A stretch of 50,960 nucleotides of DNA from Nocardia tenerifensis NBRC 101015 (GTDB lineage: Bacteria; Actinomycetota; Actinomycetes; Mycobacteriales; Mycobacteriaceae): positions 1-50,960 of the forward strand of contig NZ_BAGH01000371.1 in NCBI RefSeq assembly GCF_000308715.1, written 5' to 3'. Shown here one piece after another: positions 28,833-37,523 of the stretch (position 1 is its first letter; each line of letters opens with the position of its first letter). Below the pieces are notes generated by a model that saw only the letters and a list, made by a program, of their open reading frames with translations, was not told the origin of the DNA and searched no databases. A program made the position numbers and the translations under genes.

Positions 28833-30872
28833 ATGACGCGGAATCCGTTTTTCGAGCGCAGCACGTTGCCTTATGAGTTGCCTCCGTTCGGGGAGATCGA
28901 GGAGGAGCATTATGTGCCTACGTTCGAGCGGGGGATGGCGGAGCAGTTGGGAGAGATCGGGGGGATCACGGGGGTGGCGGAGGAGGCTACGTTCGAGAAC
29001 ACGGTGGTGGCGTTGGAGCGGTCGGGGGCGCTGCTGGCCAGGGTCGCCGCTGTGTTCTTCAATATTTCCTCGTCGGATTCCACGGCGGGCACGGACGCGA
29101 TCGAGGCGCGGATGTCGCCGCGGCTGGCCGCGCACCGCGACGCGATCCATCTCGATCCGGCCTTGTTCGCCAGGATCGAGTCGCTGTACCGACGCCGCGA
29201 CGAGCTCGGCTTGGACCCGGAGCAACGGCGCCTGGTCGAGCAGTATCACCTCCGGTTCGTCCGCGCGGGCGCCGGCCTGGACACGCAGGGGCAAGCCAGG
29301 TTACGCGAACTGAACACCGAGATCGCCGCCGCGACAACCGAATTCGGGCAGAACAATGTGGCGGCGCGCAATGCCGCGACGGTGGTGCTGGACAACGCCG
29401 ACGAACTCGCGGGATTGAGCCCGACGGCCGTCGCCGCGGCGGCGGAGAACGCGCGCTCGATGGACCGCGCGGGCGCCTGGGCGCTGCGCCTGCAAAACGT
29501 CTCCAACCAGCCCGTCCTCGCCGACCTGGCCGACCGGGACGTGCGACGCCGGGTGATGGCGGCCTCCCTCGAACGGGGCTTCACCGAGGACATCGACAAC
29601 GGCCGCCTGGCCGTCCGCATCGCCGCCCTGCGCGCCGAACGCGCGGCCCTGCTCGGCTACCCGGACCACGCGTCGTACGCGGTGGCCGACCAGACCGCGC
29701 GCACCCCCGAGGCCGTGGAGGAGATGCTCGCCCGGCTCGTCCCGCCCGCGGTGGCCAACGCGAAACGCGAAGCGGCCGAACTGGCTGACGCGATGCCTGC
29801 CGAGGACGGCGAACTCCGCTCGTGGGACTGGCAGTACTGGTCGCAACGGGTACGCGCCGAACGGTTCTCGGTCGACGCCGAGGCCCTGCGCCCCTACTTC
29901 GAACTGGAGCGCGTGCTGCGGGACGGCGTGTTCTTCGCCGCCGAACAGGTCTACGGGATCACGCTGCGCGAGCGCGACGACCTGGTCGGCTACCACCCGG
30001 AGGTCCGAATCTTCGAGGTGTTCGACGCGGACGGCAGCGCGCTCGGTCTGTTCCTGGGCGACTTCTTCGCCAGACCGTCGAAGCACGGCGGCGCCTGGAT
30101 GAACGAGCTGGTCAGCCAATCCCGGCTGCTCGGCAAGCGGCCGGTGGTGGTGAACAACCTGAATATCGCGAAGCCGCCCGCCGGTGAACCCGCGCTGCTG
30201 ACCTGGGACAACGTCCGAACGCTTTTCCACGAGTTCGGCCACGCCCTGCACGGCCTGTTCTCCGACGTCCAATATCCGTTCTTCGCCGGCACCGAGGTTC
30301 CGCGCGACTGCGTCGAGTTCCCCTCGCAGGTGAACGAGGTGTGGATGGCCCGGCCCGAGATCCTGGCGAACTACGCCCGGCACATCGATACCGGCGAGCC
30401 GATGCCCGCCGAGCTGGTCGAGCGCATGGCGGCGGCCGAACGCTTCGGCGAGGGCTTCCGCACGGTCGAGTATCTCGGCGCGGCGCTGCTGGACTGGTCG
30501 TGGCATCGCGTGTCCGGCGCGGAGTCGCTGGCCGGCGCCGACGCCGCGACCTTCGAGGAGGCGGCGTTGCGCGAGGCGGGCCTCGCGCTGGCGGCCATCC
30601 CGCCGCGATACCGGACCGGGTACTTCGCCCACGTCTTCGCGGGCGGTTACGCCGCCGGGTACTACTCCTACATCTGGAGCGAGGTGCTGGACGCCGACAC
30701 CGTCGACTGGTTCGAGGACGGCGCCGCCTCGATCCGCGAGAAGGGCACGGCCTTCCGCCGCGCACTGCTGTCCCGCGGCGGCTCGGTGGACCCGCTCGAG
30801 GCCTTCGCTTCCTTCCGCGGCCGGGCACCCGACCTCGAGCCGCTGCTGGCCAGGCGCGGACTGCTCGCCTGA
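28833..30872 (+). CDS. M3-family oligopeptidase (Dcp-like)
   Basis: A 679-residue zinc metallopeptidase of the thimet oligopeptidase/dipeptidyl carboxypeptidase family. The zinc site HEFGH is at residues 466-470, with the third ligand Glu ~26 residues later (EFPSQVNEVW). The cytoplasmic enzyme trims short peptides, typically from the C-terminus. N-terminal NPFFERSTLPYELPPFGEI matches Dcp proteins, and the length is usual. There is no signal peptide. The ATG at 28833 begins the conserved segment. No operon partner is evident; the S1 protease follows 131 bases on. Confidence 0.93.
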   Translation: MTRNPFFERSTLPYELPPFGEIEEEHYVPTFERGMAEQLGEIGGITGVAEEATFENTVVALERSGALLARVAAVFFNISSSDSTAGTDAIEARMSPRLAAHRDAIHLDPALFARIESLYRRRDELGLDPEQRRLVEQYHLRFVRAGAGLDTQGQARLRELNTEIAAATTEFGQNNVAARNAATVVLDNADELAGLSPTAVAAAAENARSMDRAGAWALRLQNVSNQPVLADLADRDVRRRVMAASLERGFTEDIDNGRLAVRIAALRAERAALLGYPDHASYAVADQTARTPEAVEEMLARLVPPAVANAKREAAELADAMPAEDGELRSWDWQYWSQRVRAERFSVDAEALRPYFELERVLRDGVFFAAEQVYGITLRERDDLVGYHPEVRIFEVFDADGSALGLFLGDFFARPSKHGGAWMNELVSQSRLLGKRPVVVNNLNIAKPPAGEPALLTWDNVRTLFHEFGHALHGLFSDVQYPFFAGTEVPRDCVEFPSQVNEVWMARPEILANYARHIDTGEPMPAELVERMAAAERFGEGFRTVEYLGAALLDWSWHRVSGAESLAGADAATFEEAALREAGLALAAIPPRYRTGYFAHVFAGGYAAGYYSYIWSEVLDADTVDWFEDGAASIREKGTAFRRALLSRGGSVDPLEAFASFRGRAPDLEPLLARRGLLA

Positions 30873-31003
30873 CCAAGGCTGGCATGTCGAGACCGCTCGA
30901 GCGAATCCGATTGCGGCGTAGCCTGTTTGGAAACGATCGACGCGGGAATGTCGCGAACACCGGCCCAACCGGCGCCGGGCGATCGATCGGAGGAGTCCAG
31001 CTC

Positions 31004-31663
31004 GTGTCACGAACCGCACTCGCCTTAGCCGCCGCCGGCGCCGCCGCACTACTGAGCACCGCCTCCGCCGAGGCGCAGGCAGACGACACCGCGCCCACCG
31101 TCGGCGGCGGCTCCGGCATCCTGGTGGACTCCCGCGTGGGGTGCACCCTGACGACCATCGGCCGGGACAACGAGCAGCGACTCGTCGGGCTGACCGCGGG
31201 GCACTGCGGGGAACCGGGCGCGACGGTCGTGGTCGAGGGCGACCCCGACGGCACCGCGGTGGGCCGATTCGCCTACACCGACCACACTTTGGACTACGCC
31301 GTCATCGAGTTCGACGCCCAGCGGGTGACCCCGGTGAATCAGATCGGCGGCACCACGATCACCGAACTCGGCGGACCCGCCTTCTTCCCGGCGGTGGTGT
31401 GCAAGCGCGGCAGCACCAGCGGGACGAGTTGCGGCGTCGTGTGGGGCGACGTTCGCGCCACCGCCACCGAGACGTGGACGCAAATGTGCGTGATGAAGGG
31501 CGATTCCGGCGCGCCCGTGGTGGCAGGCAGCACGCTGGTCGGCATGGTGAACGCCTACCTCGGCGTCGGCTGCCTCGGACCCGAGGTCGGCACCAACATC
31601 AGCGCCATCATGAACGACCTGAACGCGCGCGGCGGCGTCGGCGCCGGGTATCGCCCGCTGTGA
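31004..31663 (+). CDS. Secreted chymotrypsin-fold (S1) serine protease
   Basis: A 219-residue exported protease. The GTG at 31004 lies behind GGAGGAG. The signal peptide ends near AEA|QA. The catalytic triad is visible: His in VGLTAGHCG, Asp in TLDYAVIEF, and Ser168 in MKGDSGAPVV. The short N-terminal pro-segment differs from alpha-lytic-type proteases. It resembles the small mycobacterial/nocardial S1 proteases of the Rv1815 type. Its stop overlaps a 7-bp inverted repeat shared with the convergent TerD gene. Confidence 0.88.
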   Translation: MSRTALALAAAGAAALLSTASAEAQADDTAPTVGGGSGILVDSRVGCTLTTIGRDNEQRLVGLTAGHCGEPGATVVVEGDPDGTAVGRFAYTDHTLDYAVIEFDAQRVTPVNQIGGTTITELGGPAFFPAVVCKRGSTSGTSCGVVWGDVRATATETWTQMCVMKGDSGAPVVAGSTLVGMVNAYLGVGCLGPEVGTNISAIMNDLNARGGVGAGYRPL

Positions 31664-31678
31664 TCAGGCCTTGATCAC
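31660..31678. terminator. Short inverted repeat at convergent gene ends
   Basis: GTGATCA (31660-31666) and its inverse (31672-31678) with a 5-base loop cover both stop codons of the S1 protease and TerD genes. A weak, possible two-way terminator. Confidence 0.35.
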
Positions 31679-32238
31679 GGCAGGAAGCGCGCCACCTGCG
31701 GGACCGCCTCGGCGACGTGATGGGCGTAGATGCCCTCGCCGATTCCCACGAAGTACCAACACTGCGGCGTCCGAACGAGTTTGCCCATCGCCAGCCCGGT
31801 GTGCGGTCCGCCGCTGAGCAGATACCGGGTGATCTCGGCGCCCGAGGTGGTGTCGAGGAGGCGGTAGTAGGCGTTGTCGATCTGCGCGAAACTCTGTCCG
31901 GAGTAACAGGTTACGAGGAACACCACTGTCGTCACCTCCGGCGGGAGCCGCGCCAGATCGACGGTGATCACCTCGTTGTCGCCCGCTCCGTCGCCCGTCG
32001 GGCTGTCGCCGCTGTGCGCGACCGAGCCGTCCCGGGAGACCAGCTGCTCGTGGTAGACGGCGTCGGCGAGCACGTCGCCCGCGAAAAGCAAAGCGGCCGA
32101 GTTCAAGTCGATCCTGCTGCCGGGGACGACCGTGCCGTCGAAGTCGACGAGCAGGCTTTCCTCTGACGGATCCCAGCCCAACGAGACCGCGACATGCTCG
32201 GGCAGCGTGCCGTCAGGATTCTGTAGCGGGAAGGACAA
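31675..32238 (-). CDS. TerD-family protein
   Basis: A 187-residue single-domain TerD protein: VSLGWDPSEESLLVDFDGTVV, HSGDSPTGDGAGDNEVITVDL (calcium-binding acidic loop) and LARLPPEVTTVVFLVTCYSG. TerD domains bind calcium and act in tellurite/stress responses and bacterial regulation; the exact role is unknown. The start is a TTG at 32238 behind AGAAAGGGG. This is the first of two TerD proteins in the window; the second (44759-46318) carries an AIM24 domain. No other ter genes adjoin it. Confidence 0.85.
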   Translation of the reverse strand: MSFPLQNPDGTLPEHVAVSLGWDPSEESLLVDFDGTVVPGSRIDLNSAALLFAGDVLADAVYHEQLVSRDGSVAHSGDSPTGDGAGDNEVITVDLARLPPEVTTVVFLVTCYSGQSFAQIDNAYYRLLDTTSGAEITRYLLSGGPHTGLAMGKLVRTPQCWYFVGIGEGIYAHHVAEAVPQVARFLP

Positions 32239-32587
32239 CCGTGTCCCCTTTCTCAGGGGCGAGCACGGTATCCAGCTACCGCAACGCCTTTACATCTCGA
32301 AACATGGCGGGGCACAACCCCGGTCGGCCAACGATAGCTCCCGCCGCGCCTGCTCACCGTCGAGCGGCTCGTCATCGTTGACGATGCCGGGGGTCATCCT
32401 GGCGACCGGCGCCGTGGCGGAACTCGGCGAGCAGACCTGCCGTCCGAGTCCGTAACAGCCCGTCATCGGGCGCTTACCCCGCGTGCATCCGGTTCAATCG
32501 CCCGTTTCGGGCAGTGTTCCCCGCGTCACATTCGCCGCGTGGAACACACCGATCGCACCGTCGGGCGCACGGAATACTGTCGTACCC
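32239..32587. other. Intergenic stretch, no gene
   Basis: Divergent gap between TerD and a NUDIX gene. No coding frame of note. At 32575-32580 lies TACTGT, the likely -10 box of the NUDIX gene, 7 bases before its ATG (leaderless start). Confidence 0.4.
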
Positions 32588-33061
32588 ATGGCGACTCCCG
32601 ACTTCATCAGAACCATCCGGGCCGACGCGGGCACGCAACTGCTGTGGCTGCCCGGCGTCAGCGCCGTGGTCCTCGATGACGACGGCCGGTTACTGCTCGG
32701 CCGGCGCGCGGACACCGGCCGGTGGGCGATCGTCGCCGGGATGCCGGAGCCCGGGGAGCAGCCCGCGGCGTGCGCGGTGCGGGAGGTGTTCGAGGAGACC
32801 GCCGTGCACTGTGTGGCCGAGCGCATCGCCCTCGTCCGGGCCATGCCCGCGCATACCTATCCGAACGGCGACATCTGCCAGTTCATGGATATCACCTTCC
32901 GCTGCAAGGCGATCGGCGGGACGGCGCGGGTGAACGACGACGAATCGCTCGAGGTCGCCTGGTTCGACGTGTCCGCGCTGCCGGAGTTGCCCGAGCACGC
33001 GCTGGTGCGCATCGAGCACGCGCTGTCCGAGGGGCCCGCGTGGTTCGAGCCCGCGCCCTGA
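32588..33061 (+). CDS. NUDIX hydrolase (MutT-like)
   Basis: A 157-residue NUDIX protein. The NUDIX box is complete (GMPEPGEQPAACAVREVFEETAV, with REVFEET), following VLDDDGRLLLGRRADTGRW. It probably cleaves a nucleoside diphosphate derivative; the exact substrate is not shown by sequence. The ATG at 32588 fits a leaderless start behind TACTGT. The last residues (GPAWFEPAP) match actinobacterial orthologues. The next gene on the other strand is the tiny region 1.1 protein. Confidence 0.87.
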   Translation: MATPDFIRTIRADAGTQLLWLPGVSAVVLDDDGRLLLGRRADTGRWAIVAGMPEPGEQPAACAVREVFEETAVHCVAERIALVRAMPAHTYPNGDICQFMDITFRCKAIGGTARVNDDESLEVAWFDVSALPELPEHALVRIEHALSEGPAWFEPAP

Positions 33062-33127
33062 GGCGGTATCGGACTGTGTCGCAGCCCTATTCGACGCGTG
33101 TGCGCCGAAATTCCGGGCGGCCGAAGG

Positions 33128-33307
33128 TTATTGGACCGGGTCCGTCTCGTAGACGGGGATGCCCCGTGCGTCCAACATCTGAATGATGCCGACGAACTGA
33201 TCGCGATCACCGATCGCCTCGGGAACGTACTCGTTGATCTCGGCGTGGGTAATGTACTTCTGCTCGTGGCCCAGGGTGATCAGTTCCTTGATTCCAGAAT
33301 GGGGCAT
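33128..33307 (-). CDS. Free-standing sigma-70 region 1.1-like protein, 59 residues
   Basis: The ATG at 33307 follows GGAG at 7 bases. The whole 59-residue protein aligns with region 1.1 of primary sigma factors: IKELITLGHEQKYITHAEIN, then NEYVPEAIGDRDQFVGIIQM, and LDARGIPVYETDP, against the known pattern LxxLGKExGYITYxEIN... IxxMLxxxGIxVYE. It carries ten acidic against four Lys/Arg residues. In full sigma factors region 1.1 is an acidic, DNA-mimicking plug in the RNA polymerase channel. Here it stands alone, with no sigma gene near. It could modulate a sigma factor or RNA polymerase; that is inference. Such lone region 1.1 proteins are known from other bacteria, such as rhizobia, but their role is not settled as far as I know. 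Confidence 0.75.
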   Translation of the reverse strand: MPHSGIKELITLGHEQKYITHAEINEYVPEAIGDRDQFVGIIQMLDARGIPVYETDPVQ

Positions 33308-33592
33308 AGGTGATCTCCAGGTCTCAGGAAGCCGTACTGCTGTCGGCCCAGGGACGCCCTACGCTAGCAGCGCCGCGCAGGTGAGCGCTGAAATATCGGC
33401 GGAATCTCAGGGTTTCGACAGGCACCGCGCGAACACGGCGGCCACAGCCGGATCGAATGTCGGCCATATGCCGTAAAGTCGCTGCACCGCAATGTGATTC
33501 AGGCACTACTCCGCCCCGCCTGCTTGATTTCCAGGTGAGACCGGCGGCACCCGCCGGGATCGCCGAGCGCTCGCTCGACTACGGCGCGCAAC

Positions 33593-34561
33593 CTATTTGG
33601 CGACGGTGAAGCCGCCGTCCTCGGCGATCGGCCCGGGACCGACTTCGCCATTCGTGGCGCCGATCGAGTAACCCACCGGTTCGAACGCCGACAACGACCG
33701 CCCATCGACCTTCACATCGGTGAAGACGACCGGGCTGAAATCCGGCAGGGCACTGTTGAGCTGACCCTCGACGATCACCTCGGCCGACCGCACGGGCGCG
33801 TCGGAATGCACGACGGTGGTGCGCGTCCAGTGCTGCGTCACGTTCGCCACCGTCATTGTGTAGGACTGCCCGTCGAAGGTGACCGAGGCCCGCATCGCGT
33901 CGCCGGGCGCCGGCGTCACATTCGGGTAGACCACCGGGTTCGCCGGATACGCCTCCCACAGTGCCATTCGGTAGGCGTCCTGCGCGCACGTCGCGGTGCC
34001 CTGCGCCGAGGCCGTGCCCACGGTCGCGCACAGGCCGGACGCGGCCTCGCCCAGCTGCTTGTTCGCGCCTTCGGCGGCTCGGACCGCATTGTGAAACCAC
34101 GTGGGATTGTCGGCGACCGTGGCGCTCGCCAGATTCACGATCGCCAGGCCGGGCACCGACGCCAGCGCGCCCGCCGTGCTCACGCACATGATCTCGGAGC
34201 CGGTCTGCATCAACGGCAAAGCCTGCTCGCCGTCGACCACTGTTCCGTTCAGGCCGACCCACGGCACGACCCGCTGAATAACGCCGGTATCGGAGCACCG
34301 CACCTCGGGCTCGATCCATTCCGCGGAAATACTCCGGAACTTTCCCGTGACGACATATCCGGCCCAGTTAGTGCCGCGCTTGCGCGGCGGGTCCGACTGG
34401 GTTTTCGACCTCGCCGACGCCGGCGGAGTCGCCTTGGGCTCGGACTCCGGCGCACCCTGCGCGGTAGCCAACGACGGAGAAATCAGCACCGCGACGATCG
34501 AGCCCACCACCGTCGTGGCGAGACGGCTTCGAATTCGCGGCCGACCCTGGGTAGTCGTCAT
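33593..34561 (-). CDS. Secreted G1-type (A4/eqolisin-like) peptidase
   Basis: A 322-residue exported protein with the eqolisin fold: NWAGYVV at the mature N-terminus, AEWIEPEVRCSD, WVGLNG, a Gln-containing stretch (LPLMQTGSEIMCV) and WEAYPANP with the likely catalytic Glu, then VTPAPGDAMRASVTFDGQSY. These peptidases use a Gln/Glu pair and work in acid. The signal peptide runs to about residue 34 (IRSRLATTVVGSIVAVLI). ATG at 34561 follows TACTGT (-10) by 8 bases on the minus strand, a leaderless start, the same -10 as the NUDIX gene at 32588. Four Cys could form disulfides. Secretion and family suggest scavenging or host-surface work. Confidence 0.82.
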   Translation of the reverse strand: MTTTQGRPRIRSRLATTVVGSIVAVLISPSLATAQGAPESEPKATPPASARSKTQSDPPRKRGTNWAGYVVTGKFRSISAEWIEPEVRCSDTGVIQRVVPWVGLNGTVVDGEQALPLMQTGSEIMCVSTAGALASVPGLAIVNLASATVADNPTWFHNAVRAAEGANKQLGEAASGLCATVGTASAQGTATCAQDAYRMALWEAYPANPVVYPNVTPAPGDAMRASVTFDGQSYTMTVANVTQHWTRTTVVHSDAPVRSAEVIVEGQLNSALPDFSPVVFTDVKVDGRSLSAFEPVGYSIGATNGEVGPGPIAEDGGFTVAK

Positions 34562-34815
34562 GAACAAGAACAGTAGCCGAAAATCATCGCGATCCCACCG
34601 CGCCGCGCGGGAATGTTTTCGCAGGTGGTGGCCGGTTTTATTTCGCACCATCGGCTTTTCATCCCACGGGCGAACACCCGGCTGCACCCCTCTCCGGCTA
34701 ATTTATTCATTTCGCGGACACTCCGGAGCGGCTGCGCGACAACGCCGGAAACCAGTGATTTGCTGAATTGGCACTACCGGCTCGGAGATCATTGCGATGC
34801 GAAAGGATCGAATCG

Positions 34816-35283
34816 ATGCTGCGGTACTTCCTTCCTGTTGTCGCGGCGGCCGTCTGTGCCCTGTTCTGCTGTGCCGCTCCGGCGCAGGCCGTCGCGACCG
34901 ATTGCGATGCGCCGGACGCGCCGCCGATTTGCGCGACGCCGTCGAGTGCCTGGGAGACCGAGGCCCAGTCGGCCGGTTCGGCATTTTCCATGCCGCGCGC
35001 GGCCGTCAAGGCCTTGGCGATGGTAATAGTGCCGCCGCATCATTTCTGGGCGTTCGACAACATCATCACGCGCGAAAGTGGTTGGAATGTCTTCGCCGTC
35101 AATCCGGAGAGCGGCGCGTACGGCCTCGGTCAGGCGCTGCCGCCGGAAAAGATGAGCACCCACGGGCTCGACTGGCCGTTCAATCCCGTGACGCAGATCC
35201 GCTGGACCTACGACTACATGAACAAACGCTACGGCAGCCCGATCGGCGCGTGGGAATTCTGGCAGACGCATCATTGGTACTGA
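34816..35283 (+). CDS. Secreted lysozyme-like (SLT/transglycosylase) protein
   Basis: A 155-residue exported protein. After a signal peptide (LRYFLPVVAAAVCALFCCAA, cleaved near AQA|VA) comes a lysozyme-like domain: FDNIITRESGWNVFAVNPES, with Glu in TRESGWN as likely catalytic acid, AYGLGQALPPEKM, and at the end NKRYGSPIGAWEFWQTHHWY, the usual C-terminal signature of this family. It likely cleaves peptidoglycan. The ATG at 34816 lies behind GAAAGGA. No partner gene is obvious. Confidence 0.83.
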   Translation: MLRYFLPVVAAAVCALFCCAAPAQAVATDCDAPDAPPICATPSSAWETEAQSAGSAFSMPRAAVKALAMVIVPPHHFWAFDNIITRESGWNVFAVNPESGAYGLGQALPPEKMSTHGLDWPFNPVTQIRWTYDYMNKRYGSPIGAWEFWQTHHWY

Positions 35284-35344
35284 CCCGTCCGGCGAGTTCG
35301 CTGATCCACCGGCACCACCGCCGTCCGGCTCCTAGTCTTGATCC

Positions 35345-35815
35345 GTGCGTCGGCTACTCCCGCTCTTGCTGCTGTCCCTCACCGCCTGCGGCGCCGAACC
35401 GGGGACGACGACACCGCCGCCGACCACGACGGTCGCCACGTATGTCCGCACGCCGCAGGACTGCGCCAAACTGACGGTCACCCCGCTGAGCGTGGAATCC
35501 GGCATCGGCTACATCATCGGCACCCATGCCGAGTGGCTGCCCAACGGGCAGTACGTCCGCATCCGCGTGGCGATCACCAACACCGACAGCACCTTCCACA
35601 CCACCCGGCCCACCGACTATCAACTCGACGACGCCGCCGATCGCCCGCATCAGACCAGCGTCGACGCGATGGAGATCAAGCGCCAGCCGAACGAGCCCAC
35701 CATCGGCGCGGGCAACCGCCTGGAAATGGATCTCTGGTACGACATTCCGACCGACACGGCCCCGAAAGTCCTGCGCGACACCACCTGTGCCACCACCATC
35801 CCGCTGCCGGCTTAG
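35345..35815 (+). CDS. Putative lipoprotein, 156 residues
   Basis: A GTG-started protein with a short basic start, hydrophobic core and lipobox SLTAC (Cys15), followed by a Thr/Pro-rich spacer (GTTTPPPTTT). The mature part has strands YVRIRVAITNTDSTFH and EMDLWYDIPTD, resembling the DUF4352-like immunoglobulin folds of other actinobacterial lipoproteins. It is anchored to the outer leaflet of the inner membrane. Function unknown. Convergent with the carboxylesterase gene. Confidence 0.72.
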   Translation: MRRLLPLLLLSLTACGAEPGTTTPPPTTTVATYVRTPQDCAKLTVTPLSVESGIGYIIGTHAEWLPNGQYVRIRVAITNTDSTFHTTRPTDYQLDDAADRPHQTSVDAMEIKRQPNEPTIGAGNRLEMDLWYDIPTDTAPKVLRDTTCATTIPLPA

Positions 35816-35828
35816 CGGCACAACGGTT

Positions 35829-37433
35829 TCACGGGGTGGGAACGCCGGACCAGAGGTCGCAGTGGTGATCTCGGGCCGCGTCGGTGGTGCTGATCTTGTC
35901 CGGATGAAGGACGAGGGCTTGGTCGCCCGTGTGACGAGGCCACTCCGGCAGGCCCCGGGAGTTGGGGTCGCCGGTGCGCACGAAGGTGGACCAATAGCGA
36001 ATCATCCTGTCCGACAGGTCTTTCTGGGCCGGAGTCGACGGGGCGTCGGCACCTTCCAGATCGAACAGATAGGGCAGTTCGAAGGCGTGCGCCGCGCCGA
36101 GCGGGAACGGCGGCGGGGACGGCAGACCGGGCAGCGGCGCGGCGTTCGGGTCGGCGAATTCGTAGACGTAGACGGGGGCCGTGCGAATGAGGGACTTGGC
36201 CATGTCGGCGGTCGGGCAGGAGAAGAGGTAGTCCGTCATCATCGCCGAATACGCCAGCGACGGTTGCGGATACGCGGCCAGCGGGTACCGCGCGGCCACC
36301 GCGTCGGCCTGCGGGCCGAACGCCTTCAGCAGCTCGGGGTACTGCTCGGCGGTGATCGGCTGCCGCGCGGCGAAGAAGGTGTACTCGTCGTGGTTCGCGC
36401 CGATCAGCACCGGCACCTTCGCGGCCTTGCCGGAGCGGAACGCGGTCGGCGGACTCTCGGGCAGCAGTGGTTGCCCGACGATCGGTCCCGGCAGGCCGGT
36501 GTCGCCCGCACCGGTGAACTGCAGCGGCGTCTCCGCGAGCTTCGCCGCGGGAAGCGCGCGCAGGCACTGCGCGACCGTGGCGTCGGCGCCCGGGCAGCCC
36601 ACCGAGGCCGCGTACTGCTCGCTGCGCGCGACGGCGGTCTGCCGGTCGACCTGCAGTTCACACGGCCCGCTCTCCAAAATGGCGCCCTGGAACAGTCGCT
36701 CGGAACCGGGCGACACCAGGTGATCACACACTGACATCGCGCCCGCCGACTCGCCCGCGATAGTGACCTTCGCCGGATCGCCGCCGAACGCGGCGATATT
36801 GTCGTGCACCCAGCGCAGCGCCGCCTGCTGGTCGAGCAGCCCGAAATTGCCGACCTGCCCGTCGTCGTGGGCTACGGCCGGATGCCCGAGGAAGCCGAGC
36901 GCGCCCAGCCGGTAGTTGATCGTCACCACCACCAGGTCGCCGGAGGTGACCAGGCGCGCGGGGTTGTACTCGCTGCCCGCGCCGGCGAGGAAGGCGCCGC
37001 CGTGGATCCACACCAGCACCGGACGCTTCTGCTCGGCGGCGTCACGGGGTGTCCACACGTTCAAGAACAGACAGTCCTCGCCGCCGACGAGGCTGCCCGG
37101 CGCGTCGGACTGCACGCAGCGCGAGCCCGGCTCGGTGGCATCCCGCTCCTGCGTCCAGATGGCCGGTGCCGCTGGCGGCTTCCAGCGCAGGTCCCCGGTG
37201 GGCGGCGCCGCGTAGGGAATGCCCGAGAACGAGCGCGTATTCGCCGAGAGCTTTCCGCGGACCGGGCCGGACTGGGTTTTCACCACCGTCGGCGCGGCCG
37301 AGGACTCCGCCTTGTCGCCGCCGCACGCGCTGACGACGCCGCACGCCGCGACCACGGCGAACACCACCGCTGCTAGCCGCCGCCCGCGCCTGTTCGCCCG
37401 CCACCTGGATTCGTCTGAGCGGTAGGCGTTCAT
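35829..37433 (-). CDS. Carboxylesterase/lipase lipoprotein (type B)
   Basis: A 534-residue type-B carboxylesterase with a lipobox (VVSAC, Cys37). The nucleophile motif is GESAGA (~residue 220), the oxyanion hole WIHGGAF (~150), and the EDCLFLNVWTP segment is typical. Glu/His partners are in GANHDEYTFF and LGAAHAFELPYLF. It hydrolyses carboxylic esters on the cell surface. The ATG at 37433 lies behind GAGAGG. It is a paralogue of the esterase at 42754-44340, with the same motifs and gene orientation. Stop is 14 bases from the convergent lipoprotein gene. Confidence 0.9.
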   Translation of the reverse strand: MNAYRSDESRWRANRRGRRLAAVVFAVVAACGVVSACGGDKAESSAAPTVVKTQSGPVRGKLSANTRSFSGIPYAAPPTGDLRWKPPAAPAIWTQERDATEPGSRCVQSDAPGSLVGGEDCLFLNVWTPRDAAEQKRPVLVWIHGGAFLAGAGSEYNPARLVTSGDLVVVTINYRLGALGFLGHPAVAHDDGQVGNFGLLDQQAALRWVHDNIAAFGGDPAKVTIAGESAGAMSVCDHLVSPGSERLFQGAILESGPCELQVDRQTAVARSEQYAASVGCPGADATVAQCLRALPAAKLAETPLQFTGAGDTGLPGPIVGQPLLPESPPTAFRSGKAAKVPVLIGANHDEYTFFAARQPITAEQYPELLKAFGPQADAVAARYPLAAYPQPSLAYSAMMTDYLFSCPTADMAKSLIRTAPVYVYEFADPNAAPLPGLPSPPPFPLGAAHAFELPYLFDLEGADAPSTPAQKDLSDRMIRYWSTFVRTGDPNSRGLPEWPRHTGDQALVLHPDKISTTDAARDHHCDLWSGVPTP

Positions 37434-37523
37434 CGCGATGCCTCTCTGTCGGATGCGGAGGGTGCGCACTCGACCCCCATACTTCCACCGAGTCGCCGGC
37501 GAAGCGGCGCGTGACTCGCGGTT

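Noticed and set aside
33098..33313. Plus-strand small frame opposite the region 1.1 gene
   Set aside because: No ribosome site and no match; the minus strand has both.
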